From Pseudocercospora fijiensis CIRAD86 (Eukaryota; Ascomycota; Dothideomycetes; Mycosphaerellales; Mycosphaerellaceae): a stretch of 64,000 bases of DNA. The translations under genes were made by a program, and so were the position numbers. The notes below the pieces were generated by a model. The model had not been told where the DNA came from. It saw only the letters and a program-made list of their open reading frames with translations, and did not search any database. Below, piece after piece: positions 33,901 to 43,764 of this stretch. The stretch lies in the NCBI RefSeq assembly GCF_000340215.1, contig NW_006921533.1:4862979-4926978 (forward strand). The letters run 5' to 3'. Each line of letters opens with the position of its first letter. Position 1 is the stretch's first letter.

Positions 33901-34671
33901 TCTGAATCATAGTGCAGTTTAACGAGCAGTTCTCGCTTCACGTCTGCAGCCGCAGATCTCCTTGGTCGCCCGCGACGCTTCAGCGGTTCTAGTTCTGGCT
34001 CCGGCTTATCTTTTGGATTCTTCGATGGTGGTGAGCTGAATCTCCCATTGGCATTCAGTCGCAGCAGTTTCTTGGGAGGGGTACTTGGAAGAGCTGGGTC
34101 AGACGGAATATTATTCTCGTCATGATCTGAAGGCTCCACGATTGTGTCCGTCGACCTTGGCAGTGGGGATGATCTTGGGATGATGACTTGCGGTGACGAT
34201 CTGTGTTGAAGCTGCCGAGCAGGACTCGAACTCTCCACTTGTACGATGGCATCTCCCACATCTTGTGCGCCTACCTTGATCAACTCATGCTCACTCGTTC
34301 GCCTGCGCTTCCTGGGCGTAGCATGCTCGGAAGCGACGATGTCTATCACATCACTTTCTTCCACCGTACCCTTTGGATTTGCGATGTTGCTCAGTGTCCT
34401 TTGTATTTTCTTCTTCTTGCCTTCGCTCTGCTCATTCTTCACTTTGCGCTTGCTCGTGGCTCGTTTCGGCTTGGCCTCTGGTATTTCTGGTCCCTCACTG
34501 ATCAATGGCTCAGAACTCTCGCTATTCGGAATTTCGACGACATTGCGCGGTCTTTCATTGTGGATGCCTGAATCATATCAGCGTCGTGCATTCGTCAGCG
34601 TGGCATTGTAGGAGCAGACCGTTGGCTCGCTTGAAGAAGGGATGCACGCTCTTCTCACTTTCTGCGCTCAT
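30990..34671 (-). CDS. ELG1: Elg1/ATAD5-like PCNA-unloading AAA+ ATPase
   Basis: Large subunit of the alternative RFC complex that unloads PCNA. Two exons: 34671-34620 (52 nt, MSAESEKSVHPFFKRAN) and 34567-30990, joined across a 52-bp intron (GTCTGC...TTCAG). The product is 1,209 aa. The frame reads open from a TTG at 34505 in exon 2, but only the short first exon provides an ATG. A disordered basic N-terminal half is followed by the AAA+ core: Walker A GPHGCGKT (about residue 628), ISSSERRSGKDVLDR, the Walker B-like ILLEEVDILF (about 758), and MTCNDEDLVPLQ as sensor 1. The RFC collar-like helices follow (HDHDLRACIMELDYWCQ). Length and motif spacing fit Elg1, not Rfc1 (no BRCT) or Ctf18. Confidence 0.92.
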
Positions 34672-34963
34672 GGCAGGGTAAACAGAGACTGCTGCCATTC
34701 AATGTCTCCTAACATTGCTCATATAGGTGCCGTACTGTTGATCCTCGTGGCTGTATACTGTTTGTCTGACAAGCAATACTCGAGATGAAGCACGGCGCGT
34801 GCGTGGGAAAGATGACGCGACGGGCACGCGAGGCGGACGGAGGATCGTCGGCCCGATGAAGCAAAGTTCGGGAAGAATTTCAGATGAAGATGGCAAGCGA
34901 GAAGCATCAACGGCAGAAGCGGTGAATTATTTGTACATACGAGGCAGCGCGAGGCATGCCATA

Positions 34964-37702
34964 ATGTCTAGATCGATCGAGGAGCCATATGTGATAGCCA
35001 CACTGCCCAAGCCATTCGATGCGGAGAATGGCAGGACGCACACCGGACTGGTGCATAGCTTGAACGGATCGCGGAAGAGAAAACGGCATGAAATTGTGGT
35101 TGCTGTGGATGGCGAGAGCGTGAACATATACCACGTACGATCGATGCAATGCGGTATGGTCAGTATCAAAAGATTGACGGTATGGCAGGTCCAAAATCAA
35201 AGTACGACCCGCTCATATGCTCTGCCACCACAATCCTACCTGGCTGCTGCTCCGTGTTCGATCCACTGCAAGCGACCAAAGCCCAGGCCGTCGCAAAGAC
35301 GAACATACTGGGCTGAGCGCAGCAGCATCACCGATCAGAAAGCGAAGATCGTCAGCTATGTCGAGGACACGAGCAAGTGGCACGGCAATGAGAACCAGCC
35401 TCGAGCACCGATAAAACGAGAACGAAAGCTCGGCCACGGCGATGTACAGAGCTTGGATGTCATACCGAGCTCAGAAGAAAAGGGCAGTGCGTCTCCTCTT
35501 CTGGTGTCTTACAAGAGTGGGAGCGTCGAATGCATATCAGCCGACCTTTCCGGAACACGATGGGAACACAAAAGCGAGGATCAGGTCGAGGTCGAGCATT
35601 CACTGGTGACCGACCTGGACAGCGTTCGTCGAGGGCTCCTCCGCGGGCGAGAAGATATACAAGCGCTCCTGGAATCCTTGCATACCGAAGGCATCGCTGA
35701 ATCGGCACCTGCCATACTCTGCCAAGTCGTGCGCCTGCAGGACAGACGGCAGGTGCGCATTCATGCTTTGAAAAATGTTGGGTCGAGCGCCCTACAGTCG
35801 CAAAGGTCACCCATTCAGGAGGCTGTGAGATACGACCTGCCTGGAACGTTTGTCCCGGCGGAATCTCGCTTCGAGCTGAATGCACCTGCCGGAACTCTAC
35901 ACCAACACAGCAAAGGTCGGCTTACTGTCTTCGACCTTTCCGGCACTCTGCCAAAAATGGTGTTCCAAAACGGACGTCCTGGCCAGCGACCCGTTGATAC
36001 CTTTGCCCGCCTCTCCAGCGCGTCAGTGCTCACAGCCTCACAACACCGTCTTGCTGTGCACGACACCAAGTATGGCTCCGTCTTGTCATCCCTCGAGCTT
36101 TCCCGAGATAGAGATGGCGTGCAGACGCAATCTTCGTTGCGCTTCATTGTAAGCTTCACAGACTTGGGCATTGTGACCGCTCTCAGAGGACACGACCTGC
36201 TTGCAATGCAAGTTGGCCATGGACTGGAAGATGTAAGACGCTCCAGAAATGCCGGCCCTTTGCTTCTTGATGTGCTAGGCAAGGGAAAGTATCTCTCAGA
36301 GAAGGTTGACAGCACCGAGACCAACGAGAAGCGTCGTCGAAAATGGGAGTCCTGGGTGAGCAAGGTCGACCACTTTCTCGAACACGAAGACATCGAGGGC
36401 CTTGAAAAGCTGGTCGCCAAAGATCTTCATCTTCACAAAAAAGGCGAAGACAAAGAGAGAATGACTAATGGCCATGCAAACGGTGATTCTCCTGTGCATC
36501 TTGCGCCTTGGGCTCTGCTCCCCAAGCATTACGATCCACAGCACATCGACCATAAGAAGGCTGTCTATATTTTAGGCAAGATTTTCGCGTGGCGCACAAT
36601 CGAAAGCCATCTCGAGATAGGGCAGAAGCATCTCGAGCTCATTCTGGCATCTCGTAACATCCTGGCATGGCTTGCGTTGGCAGGCTACCTTACGGCTCCT
36701 GAAATCGAGCATGCCTTACCTCGGACTGCTGCTGGCTTTCATTCTCAGCCTCATGTGCTGCCCGGCGACATAGCTTACGCAATTGGAGACGCTGATGCTA
36801 GCTTTGACCTGCTGTGTAACCTATTCTCTTTACCCGCATTTTGGGAGCTACCTGAAGTGGTCCAGGCTATCAAGGTGTTGATTGACTCCTTCGAGGAGAA
36901 GGACGAGGCCAGGCCACAGCAGCTTCTTACGAATGGAGACATTGACATGGTCGATGGCGACGACGCAGAAAAATCTGAAGTTCAGTTGGAAGCCGAAGAA
37001 GCAGCAGCTATGCGCGAAATCGAGCGAGCCAATAACCTCATGGATGCTGGTGTTACACGAAGCACTGCCTTCCGGAAATGCTTGGTCCGCCTGCAGCAAT
37101 TTGATCACAAAGATGTTTCGGGTGCACTTCGCGCCCAAATGTCTCAGACCGAAATCATCTTCTTGATCCAGATCATGCGGGTCGAGCTCGCTAATGGCGG
37201 CTGGACGTTCACGTATGATGGCATCGAGGACTCTGCCATAGGAATTGACCCAAGCGCGCAAGAGCTATCTCTGGACAACCAAGGCATCCGCACTATTGCT
37301 CAATTGATCAGCTGCGCAGTAGACGCTATTGGTCTAAGTGGATGGACCGTGGGCCTCAGCGGTGATCGCTTTGTCACAGATGACCTTCTCTACAGTCTCA
37401 TCAACGAGACAAGCGCTGTAATGGAAGGCATGTTTGCTGCAGAGAATCTCGAGACCACTTTGAAAGAGATCGAGAGAACTGCTGCCAGTGTGCAGCAACA
37501 ACTCCAATCTCACAAAAGGAAACGTAATGGGCCAGAAGAGCAGCCGGAGAATGCTTCTGAAGCGACCCTGATGCCGCTCGGCGGCAGAATGGATCCACCG
37601 ACTGTCAGCAAGACAGTTGAAGCACGAAAAGGCAAAGTTCTCACAGCAAAGCAGAAGAGTCAAAGTGTCGGAAAGTACAGCTTCGAGAGGATTAGGATTT
37701 AG
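34964..37702 (+). CDS. UTP8: U3 snoRNP / t-UTP subunit Utp8
   Basis: Small-subunit processome protein of the t-UTP group, linked to rDNA transcription and 18S processing. I start at ATG 34964 (MSRSIEEPYVIATLPKPFDAEN, split here as MSRSIEEPYVIATLPKP); the open frame upstream begins at a GTG. I predict a 54-bp intron at 35,135-35,188 (GTACGA...GGCAG, TTGAC branch-like site). It is a multiple of three and stop-free, so reading through adds 18 residues (VRSMQCGMVSIKRLTVWQ). Splicing gives NIYHVQNQSTTRSYALPPQS and an 894-aa product. N-terminal motifs (SLNGSRKRKRHEIVVAVDGE, CSIHCKRPKPRPSQRRTYW) and the C-terminal KYSFERI fit the filamentous-fungal Utp8 propeller family. Confidence 0.82.
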   Translation: MSRSIEEPYVIATLPKPFDAENGRTHTGLVHSLNGSRKRKRHEIVVAVDGESVNIYHVRSMQCGMVSIKRLTVWQVQNQSTTRSYALPPQSYLAAAPCSIHCKRPKPRPSQRRTYWAERSSITDQKAKIVSYVEDTSKWHGNENQPRAPIKRERKLGHGDVQSLDVIPSSEEKGSASPLLVSYKSGSVECISADLSGTRWEHKSEDQVEVEHSLVTDLDSVRRGLLRGREDIQALLESLHTEGIAESAPAILCQVVRLQDRRQVRIHALKNVGSSALQSQRSPIQEAVRYDLPGTFVPAESRFELNAPAGTLHQHSKGRLTVFDLSGTLPKMVFQNGRPGQRPVDTFARLSSASVLTASQHRLAVHDTKYGSVLSSLELSRDRDGVQTQSSLRFIVSFTDLGIVTALRGHDLLAMQVGHGLEDVRRSRNAGPLLLDVLGKGKYLSEKVDSTETNEKRRRKWESWVSKVDHFLEHEDIEGLEKLVAKDLHLHKKGEDKERMTNGHANGDSPVHLAPWALLPKHYDPQHIDHKKAVYILGKIFAWRTIESHLEIGQKHLELILASRNILAWLALAGYLTAPEIEHALPRTAAGFHSQPHVLPGDIAYAIGDADASFDLLCNLFSLPAFWELPEVVQAIKVLIDSFEEKDEARPQQLLTNGDIDMVDGDDAEKSEVQLEAEEAAAMREIERANNLMDAGVTRSTAFRKCLVRLQQFDHKDVSGALRAQMSQTEIIFLIQIMRVELANGGWTFTYDGIEDSAIGIDPSAQELSLDNQGIRTIAQLISCAVDAIGLSGWTVGLSGDRFVTDDLLYSLINETSAVMEGMFAAENLETTLKEIERTAASVQQQLQSHKRKRNGPEEQPENASEATLMPLGGRMDPPTVSKTVEARKGKVLTAKQKSQSVGKYSFERIRI

Positions 37703-38389
37703 ACTACACGGTGGTAACGTGCCCGCAAATACGCTGGCCTCGGACAACTACTGCACCTCACACGCTTTTGTCTCCCAAGCACAATCATCTTCCTCTTCAT
37801 CAAGACCATCGACCTTGCCATGAAATTGTGGCGCGCGTTATGAGACCACCCAAGCTGCAACCGAAGAACCCTCTCGCTTGCTCGCGTGTTCTCCACCTCA
37901 AGCTTCAGCACGTGTAACGCCGAAAAATTGCCTAGACCTTGGCCGACGTTGCCCAGAGGGACCAATGCCAGAAACATGGGATTCGACCGATCGCAGATGC
38001 AACAGACCGCACCGTCGAAGCACTTGGACCAGTCTCTTCGGTCTCCATCTGTGCATGATAGCCGTCAAACTGCAATTCATCCAATCCGAGCCGCGCGCAA
38101 AGATTTCCGTTCAAATCTCGCGTTACTTGATAGAGAGCTGAGACTGGGATGCTAGTCGAGCTGCAGGAACGGCTGCGGTGATGATGTCTTCCAGGGCTGA
38201 GAAGAAGCAACATTGTAAGTCTGTGCGACCTTCGAACTTATACAGCTCGTATCCTCACTCTGTATGCTACTACCCCCATTGATCTGTCAAAACCTTGGCC
38301 GGTCTCTCTCATTCAGAACGTATCTATCCATCCATTGAGCGTTGAAAGAGCTTGGAATACGTGTGGTAGAAAGTATCGTCAATGCAAAA
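37703..38389. other. Intergenic region, UTP8 to GDPD-like gene
   Basis: About 690 bp on the same strand. Several short ORFs, none protein-like. It contains the promoter of the next gene. Confidence 0.5.
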
Positions 38390-39864
38390 ATGCGTACCCA
38401 GCTCGCTGCGGTATGCTTGGGCATAGGCCTTGCAGCTGCCGCTCCAAAGCCTCGTGATCAGTGGGGAAGTCACTGGGGCACAAGGGACAACTATCAAGGA
38501 AAAGCATGGCATGAAAAGCCAGGACGAGGAGATGGGAAGCCAGATCAATGGGGACATGGAGGCAATAAATCATTAAATGTCCAGGTTGGACCAAGACCGT
38601 GAGTCTTAGATATGGGCCAAGCTCGTCGTTAATGTGTCGACTGACTGACTGTGTTTCTTTTAAGATATTATCTGGTCGATAATATGGACGATGGCCCTTT
38701 GAAGGAGAAGCTGGAATCCTGCTCTGAGGATCCTCTCAAGACGAGCAGCTTCTCGATCTCGCATCGTGGTGCACCTTTGATGTTCCCAGAGCACTCGAAA
38801 GAAGGATACAAAGCCGCGATACGGATGGGCGCTGGTCCGTATTGAGAAGCTCATACCATTTTTGAGAGCAGAAATTGATTATATCCTCAGGCATAATCGA
38901 ATGCGACGTATCCTTCACCTCGGATCTCGAACTCGTCTGCCGCCATTCGAACTGCGACCTCCATTACACGACCGACATCCTCGCCCACCCCGAACTCGCA
39001 GCAAAATGTTCTGAACCTTTCGTTCCTTACGATCCAGAAACAGGCACAGCAGCCTCGGCCAAATGCTGTACCTCCGACATCACACTCTCCGAATTCAAAT
39101 CCCTATGCGCAGAAATGGAAGCCACAACTTTCAACGCAGTGAACACCTCACAATACATGGGCCGAATAGGCTCCACTCCCGACTGGCGAACGAACATGTA
39201 TGCCTACTCCTGCGCAGAACCTTACTCTCTCAAAGAACAGATCGCTTTAATCGATAGCTATGGCTTGAACTTCACGGCCGAAGCTAAAACACCGGAAATC
39301 CCCATGCCGTTTCAAGGAAATTACACGCAAGAAGATTTCATACAACAAATCGTAGACACGTATAACGAAGCTGGGATCGACGCCAGTAGAGTCTGGCTCC
39401 AATCTTTCCTCCCAGACGACATTTTTTATTGGATTGAAAACGCCCCCGAATACGGTGTCCAAGCCGTTTACCTCGACGAACGAGCCGATCTTACAACCGA
39501 TGGATACGATGTCGCAGTCGCTTCTCTCCCTGATCTCGCATCAAAGGGAGTCAAAATCATCTCCCCTAGTATCTGGCAACTCATCACGGCTAACAACGAG
39601 ACTGGGGAGATCGTGCCTAGTTCGTATGCTCTTGCTGCGAAAGAAGCGGGTTTGGAGATTATTACATGGAGTTTTGAACGTAGTGGTCCGCTGGAAGTTG
39701 ACGGGGGAGGGTATTATTATTCGAGTGTGGCGAATTTGATCGATAATGATGGGGATGAGTTTACGGTGATTGATGTTATTGCGCAGAAAGTCGGCGCGAC
39801 GAAGATTTTTGCGGATTGGGCTGGGACTGTGACTTACTACGCCAATTGTTTTGGGTTGGTTTGA
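38390..39864 (+). CDS. Secreted glycerophosphodiester phosphodiesterase-like protein
   Basis: Three exons: 38390-38598, 38665-38834 and 38891-39864, with introns of 66 bp (GTGAGT...TTTAAG) and 56 bp (GTCCGT...CCTCAG). The product is 450 aa. It starts with a signal peptide (MRTQLAAVCLGIGLAAAAP). A Gly/Trp-rich linker leads to the GDPD barrel: SISHRGAPLMFPEHSKEGYK and then MGAGIIECDVSFTSD, both completed by splicing. These carry the catalytic HRG and metal-binding Glu/Asp of the family; here PEHS replaces the common PENT. Later blocks LNFTAEAKTP, VYLDERADL, and ITWSFERSGP complete the barrel. Expected to hydrolyse glycerophosphodiesters outside the cell for phosphate or glycerol. Several NxT/S sites suggest N-glycosylation. 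Confidence 0.87.
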
Positions 39865-40442
39865 GACGGCGAGGCCTTTCCCCCAAGATGTTGCCCATCA
39901 GAGACACTTGGAAACTTTTCTCGGTGTTATTGAATTGATCTGTACAGATGGCATAAATCTAGATGAGGGAGCCTGGAAATGGGAGTTCTCCAATTGCAGG
40001 ACATCAAAGCGATGGAGCTGAACACTGTGCGGTTGTCCGTCAACTTGGATGAGGGCTTCTTGACCTGTTCGGCTCCATGTATACGACATTGCCAGGTACT
40101 CTGGGCAGTCGTCAAGATAGTATATTGCAACGAATGCCAGTCGTAGCGCGAGTGAAGTCAGGTTACTTGTCAGACGAGCTCTCGGTGGATGAAGATATTT
40201 CTCGAGCACTGACTGTTACAGTTATCTTCCTGCATTGTAACGAACAGCGTCTTTCCTGTCATCTTGTCAGTGACCAAAAGGAGCGGCGATGCAGGAACAG
40301 GAACGACTCCCAGACCCCCCACTTCTCTCGGCAGCATCCGCCCAGGGCCCCCTAGCTCATCCACAGCTCCCGGTTCACACAGAACTTCAACACTCTCAAG
40401 CTTCATCAATCGCCATAGCCACACCCAAGTCCACTTCCGATC
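39865..40442. other. Intergenic region, GDPD-like gene to PHS1
   Basis: About 580 bp; apart from the HET-like fragment on the minus strand nothing is recognised. It holds the PHS1 promoter. Confidence 0.5.
39898..40209 (-). pseudogene. Fragment of a HET (heterokaryon incompatibility) domain gene
   Basis: A minus-strand frame of 103 codons carries CPEYLAMSYTWSRTGQEALI followed by VDGQPHSVQLHRFDVLQL. This resembles the first HET-domain motif (YxALSYTWG...INGxxxxVxxNLxxAL) shared by fungal allorecognition and NLR-type proteins. The Gly/Asp after Trp is altered, nothing similar continues on either side, and the rest of the domain is missing. I read it as a degraded fragment. HET genes are numerous and turn over fast in Pezizomycotina. 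Confidence 0.4.
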
Positions 40443-41211
40443 ATGGACGGACCAAACCACTCTCAAAAGCCTCCCAAGGCCAAGCAATCACAAAGTCCCA
40501 ACCCCTCCAACCCCAAAACAGCCTACCTAATCCTCTATAACTCCATCTCCGCCCTGCTCTGGACCGTAGTCCTGGGTCGCGTCCTCCTCATAGCTTCTCT
40601 GCACGGCTACCAAAGCGTTTTCGCCGGAACAGCAAACTTCACCCGCTGGACGCAAACACTAGCAGGATTAGAAGTTATACATGCAGCAATCGGTAAGAGA
40701 AGAGGAAAATCCAACATCATCAGAAAACCAAGCCAAGTAAAAAGCTAAGTATCACCATTTTCTTTCAGGCCTCGTCCGCGCCCCTCTCCTCACTACCCTA
40801 ATGCAAGTCTCCTCCCGCTTCCTCCTCGTCTGGTTCATCGCCTATCCCTTCCCAGCAACAACCTCCCTGTCACCGGCCTACTCAAGTATGCTGGTGGCAT
40901 GGAGTATAACCGAAGTCATCCGCTACTCATACTTCGCCCTCAACCTCCTGTACGGCAAAGTCCCAAACTTCTTGATCTGGTTACGATACAATACTTTCTT
41001 CGTCCTCTATCCTATGGGTATAAGTTCGGAATGTTGGTTAGTTTGGAAGGCGATTGAGCCTGCGAAGCGTTATAACCAGGCTTGGCAGTGGGTGCTCAGG
41101 GGGATACTTTTTGTTTATGTGCCTGGAGCGTGGATTTTGTATACACACATGATGAAGCAGAGACGGAAGGTTTTGAGGGGTGACTGGCAGGGTAAGAAGA
41201 AGGTGATGTGA
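40443..41211 (+). CDS. PHS1: Very-long-chain (3R)-3-hydroxyacyl-CoA dehydratase (Phs1/HACD)
   Basis: ER membrane enzyme for the third step of very-long-chain fatty acid elongation, feeding sphingolipids. Two exons, 40443-40692 and 40769-41211, joined across a 76-bp intron (GTAAGA...TTTCAG). The product is 230 aa, close to the family's usual size. Hydrophobic helices follow a short N-terminus: NSISALLWTVVLGRVLLIAS, LLVWFIAYPF and AWSITEVIRYSYFALNLLYG. LYPMGISSE supplies the catalytic Tyr and, seven residues later, Glu. The C-terminus is Lys-rich (GKKKVM), compatible with ER retrieval. Confidence 0.95.
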
Positions 41212-41625
41212 GGAATCGATCGTTGAGGTGGGACATTTGGAACATACCACATGTGAATGCTGTGCATGATAATGAGGATTTCTGGGGAACAAGGAGAGAA
41301 ATGATGGATAGGAAAATTAATTAGAGCTTCACAGCTCGCCTCACGAGCAAAGATTGGCTTGATGGCAACGCCGCAGCAGTGAAGCGCTCATTCTCACAGG
41401 TGGAACACCAACGATTCTGAATGTTGCAGTCAATTGAGACCGAAATGCCTATGTCAGGTATTCCGCAACTGCACCGTTGTTCCAAATGCTCATACATACA
41501 CAGCCCGAGCCAGGGCTGATCTCCAAAAACGCCTCGCTAAAATGCAGCTACGAAGTGTGGTATTTCGCAAGAACAGAGCGCAAAAAGAACTTCCGCACAA
41601 GTCAAGCGCCTCATCTTGGGCCCGA
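41212..41625. other. Convergent intergenic region, PHS1 / RING gene
   Basis: About 410 bp of 3' flanks; no other feature recognised. Confidence 0.5.
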
Positions 41626-43043
41626 CTAGCTGCCCAGAAAGACGTGGACCATGGAGTTCTTGCTCGCTGGTGCGTTGCAGCCATCGATGACACATACCTT
41701 GAATGTACCGATATCCAGAGCCTTGCCCTTGCCCTTGCCCTTGGCGCGACTTGCAGCGACTTTCGTTCTGTTCTCCGCGCAGGTTCCGCAATATGCCTAG
41801 TTCAGTCAGCACAGGCCTTAGACCCTCATTACCAAGGCCAATCACTTACATGGCCGCACTTCTTGATCACCCAAACCTGCTGCTTCTGCTCGCTGTCGCC
41901 CATCGCGAGTTCGTCGCCGCAATTTGGGCAAACAACAATCTCATCTTCTCCTGGACTTCGCGTGAAGCCTTTCTCTGCAGCTTTCGGTGGCTCGTACTTC
42001 GGCTCAGGAGGCCGATTAGCGCCTTGGTATCCCATGTCGAACGCAGGAGTGTCGTAGTCCATCATCCCACCAAGATTTAATTCCATCTGCATCCCCACTC
42101 GCGCAGGCCCAAAGTGAATGTGAGCTCTTGGGGGTGCGTTTCTGTGTCCGTGGTATCCGGCAGGACCTGGTTGGCCACCTGCCACTTCATTCAAGCGATT
42201 CCACAGCCGAGCTGTCGTGCCGCCTGCACTACCGAATAGACCGGCGAGTGCGTCTGGAAATCCGTCCATAATGCTTCGTGTCCTAGTTCCTGCCACCGCA
42301 GCAGGTCGGTCGAGATTCAATCCAGGTCGGACTCGCGATTCCACATGCATCACTTCGTCGTCGTCGTCGCCGGTGAGATCGATAGGCTCATTCTGGCCGT
42401 TCGGGTACGGAGTGACACTGCGTGGAGCTCGTGATATTGGTCGGTTTCGTGCTTGAGATGCAGGCCGCGATTCAAGGAACTCTACGTCCTCGACATCGTC
42501 CATGTTGATGGAAGGTGGTGTGGGTCTGTGAGGTCGCCGAAGAACAGAAAATTGTGGGTGAGGTTGCGGCCGTTGGGTGCTGAAACGAGGAAAGAGAGAG
42601 TCGTAGTTGTTTCTCGGAGGTACCCGTGCAGATGACCGTGTGCTGTGACCCTCCTCTTCACCTTCACTTTCCACGTCAATTATGTTCCGCCCAAATCTTG
42701 GACCCCTCGTTGCCCGTGCCGAGAACGAGCCTGCACCACCCTCTCCCTGTGCAGGTTGTGAAAGTGATGGCTGTGGTGCTTGCGGCGGTTCTGCCTCATC
42801 CGTGAGGTCAATCACAACCGTGTTATCAGGATCTCGCGTGTTCTGGCTCATGCTCGCTGACGACATTACTGGTCTTCTCAAATCATAGCCGTCGCCAGGA
42901 TAGTGCCGTCCCGTTGGAAGGGCGAGTCTGGGCGGCGATAGACGTCTTCGTTGCGATGCGTGCTCAGGATGCGTGTAATGTTCGTCGTGCTCGGATACAA
43001 ATAGCGAGTCTGGTGAAGCATTTCTGGTGCTAGGTTCTGCCAT
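41626..43043 (-). CDS. RING-finger protein with SUMO-interacting motifs, candidate STUbL
   Basis: Two exons: 43043-41850 and 41796-41626, intron 53 bp (GTAAGT...ACTAG, GCTGAC branch). The product is 454 aa. The frame is open to a TTG at 43061, but the ATG at 43043 is the first. The intron splits the RING: CPNCGDEL and KKCGH in exon 1, AYCGTCAENR and FKVCVIDGC in exon 2, giving a complete C3HC4 set at the C-terminus. Without splicing the frame ends early in DWPW. The long disordered N-terminus holds two acidic SUMO-interacting motifs, VVIDLTDE and EPIDLTGDDDDE. SIMs plus a C-terminal RING suggest a SUMO-targeted ubiquitin ligase of the Slx8/Rfp/RNF4 type; the exact orthologue is unproven. Confidence 0.78.
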
Positions 43044-43764
43044 TGTGAATTCCCTCTGCAATCACATTGTCAGACGATCACGACGCGAAAGGGAAGCGGC
43101 GGAGAACGAGGTGTTAGCTTACCTTTGCACTCTCTCGTCGGTAGAGGTGCGGCCAACCATCGGATCCAGAGCCTCCATCCATAGCGAGAGATGCTGTTTC
43201 AGCAGGAATGGCGTTGGACACTCGGCGTTGCGGTCAAGATTGCTATCACGCTGTCGAGCAGCTCATGCGCGTGGTGTGATGCTGACCGTGCTGTGATGTC
43301 CAAGCGGGAGTCAATTATTGTCCAAGGGAGCGTGCGTTGGCAAGGGAAAGAGGAGGAAGTGGCGTCAAGCAGCAAGCCTGGCCAGTGACCACTGCCGACT
43401 CCACAACAAAGGCTTCGTGAAGCAAAAGGAGATTCCGCCCAGACAGCTTCTTCTTCCCAATCTATGCTGCTCCCTGCTGCTGATAGGATTCCTAAGATCG
43501 TCTTCCCTCTGCTACAAAGTGCCGGCGTTGTTGCTGCTCGCCGTGCTCGGACGCGGAACTATGCGAGATGAAACCAGGTACAAGGTGTGTGGCAAGCTCT
43601 CGGCTTCAAGCGCGAGTTATCGCCGTGGTATTCGTGAGACTATGCTACAAAATTCCTTTCCGTCCCCACGCACACATGTTCAATCCTCATGCATGAGGCT
43701 GCTTTCTTGCAGCTCGCTTGACGCCTTGAACGCCGCCTTCTCATCACACGAAGCATTTTGTGGA
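43044..43764. other. Intergenic region, RING gene promoter / PRP19 3' flank
   Basis: About 720 bp. Short overlapping ORFs without recognisable products. No specific site claimed. Confidence 0.5.

Noticed and set aside
34799..34963. 55-codon upstream extension of UTP8
   Set aside because: It begins with GTG, is compositionally odd, and the ATG at 34964 gives the expected N-terminus.
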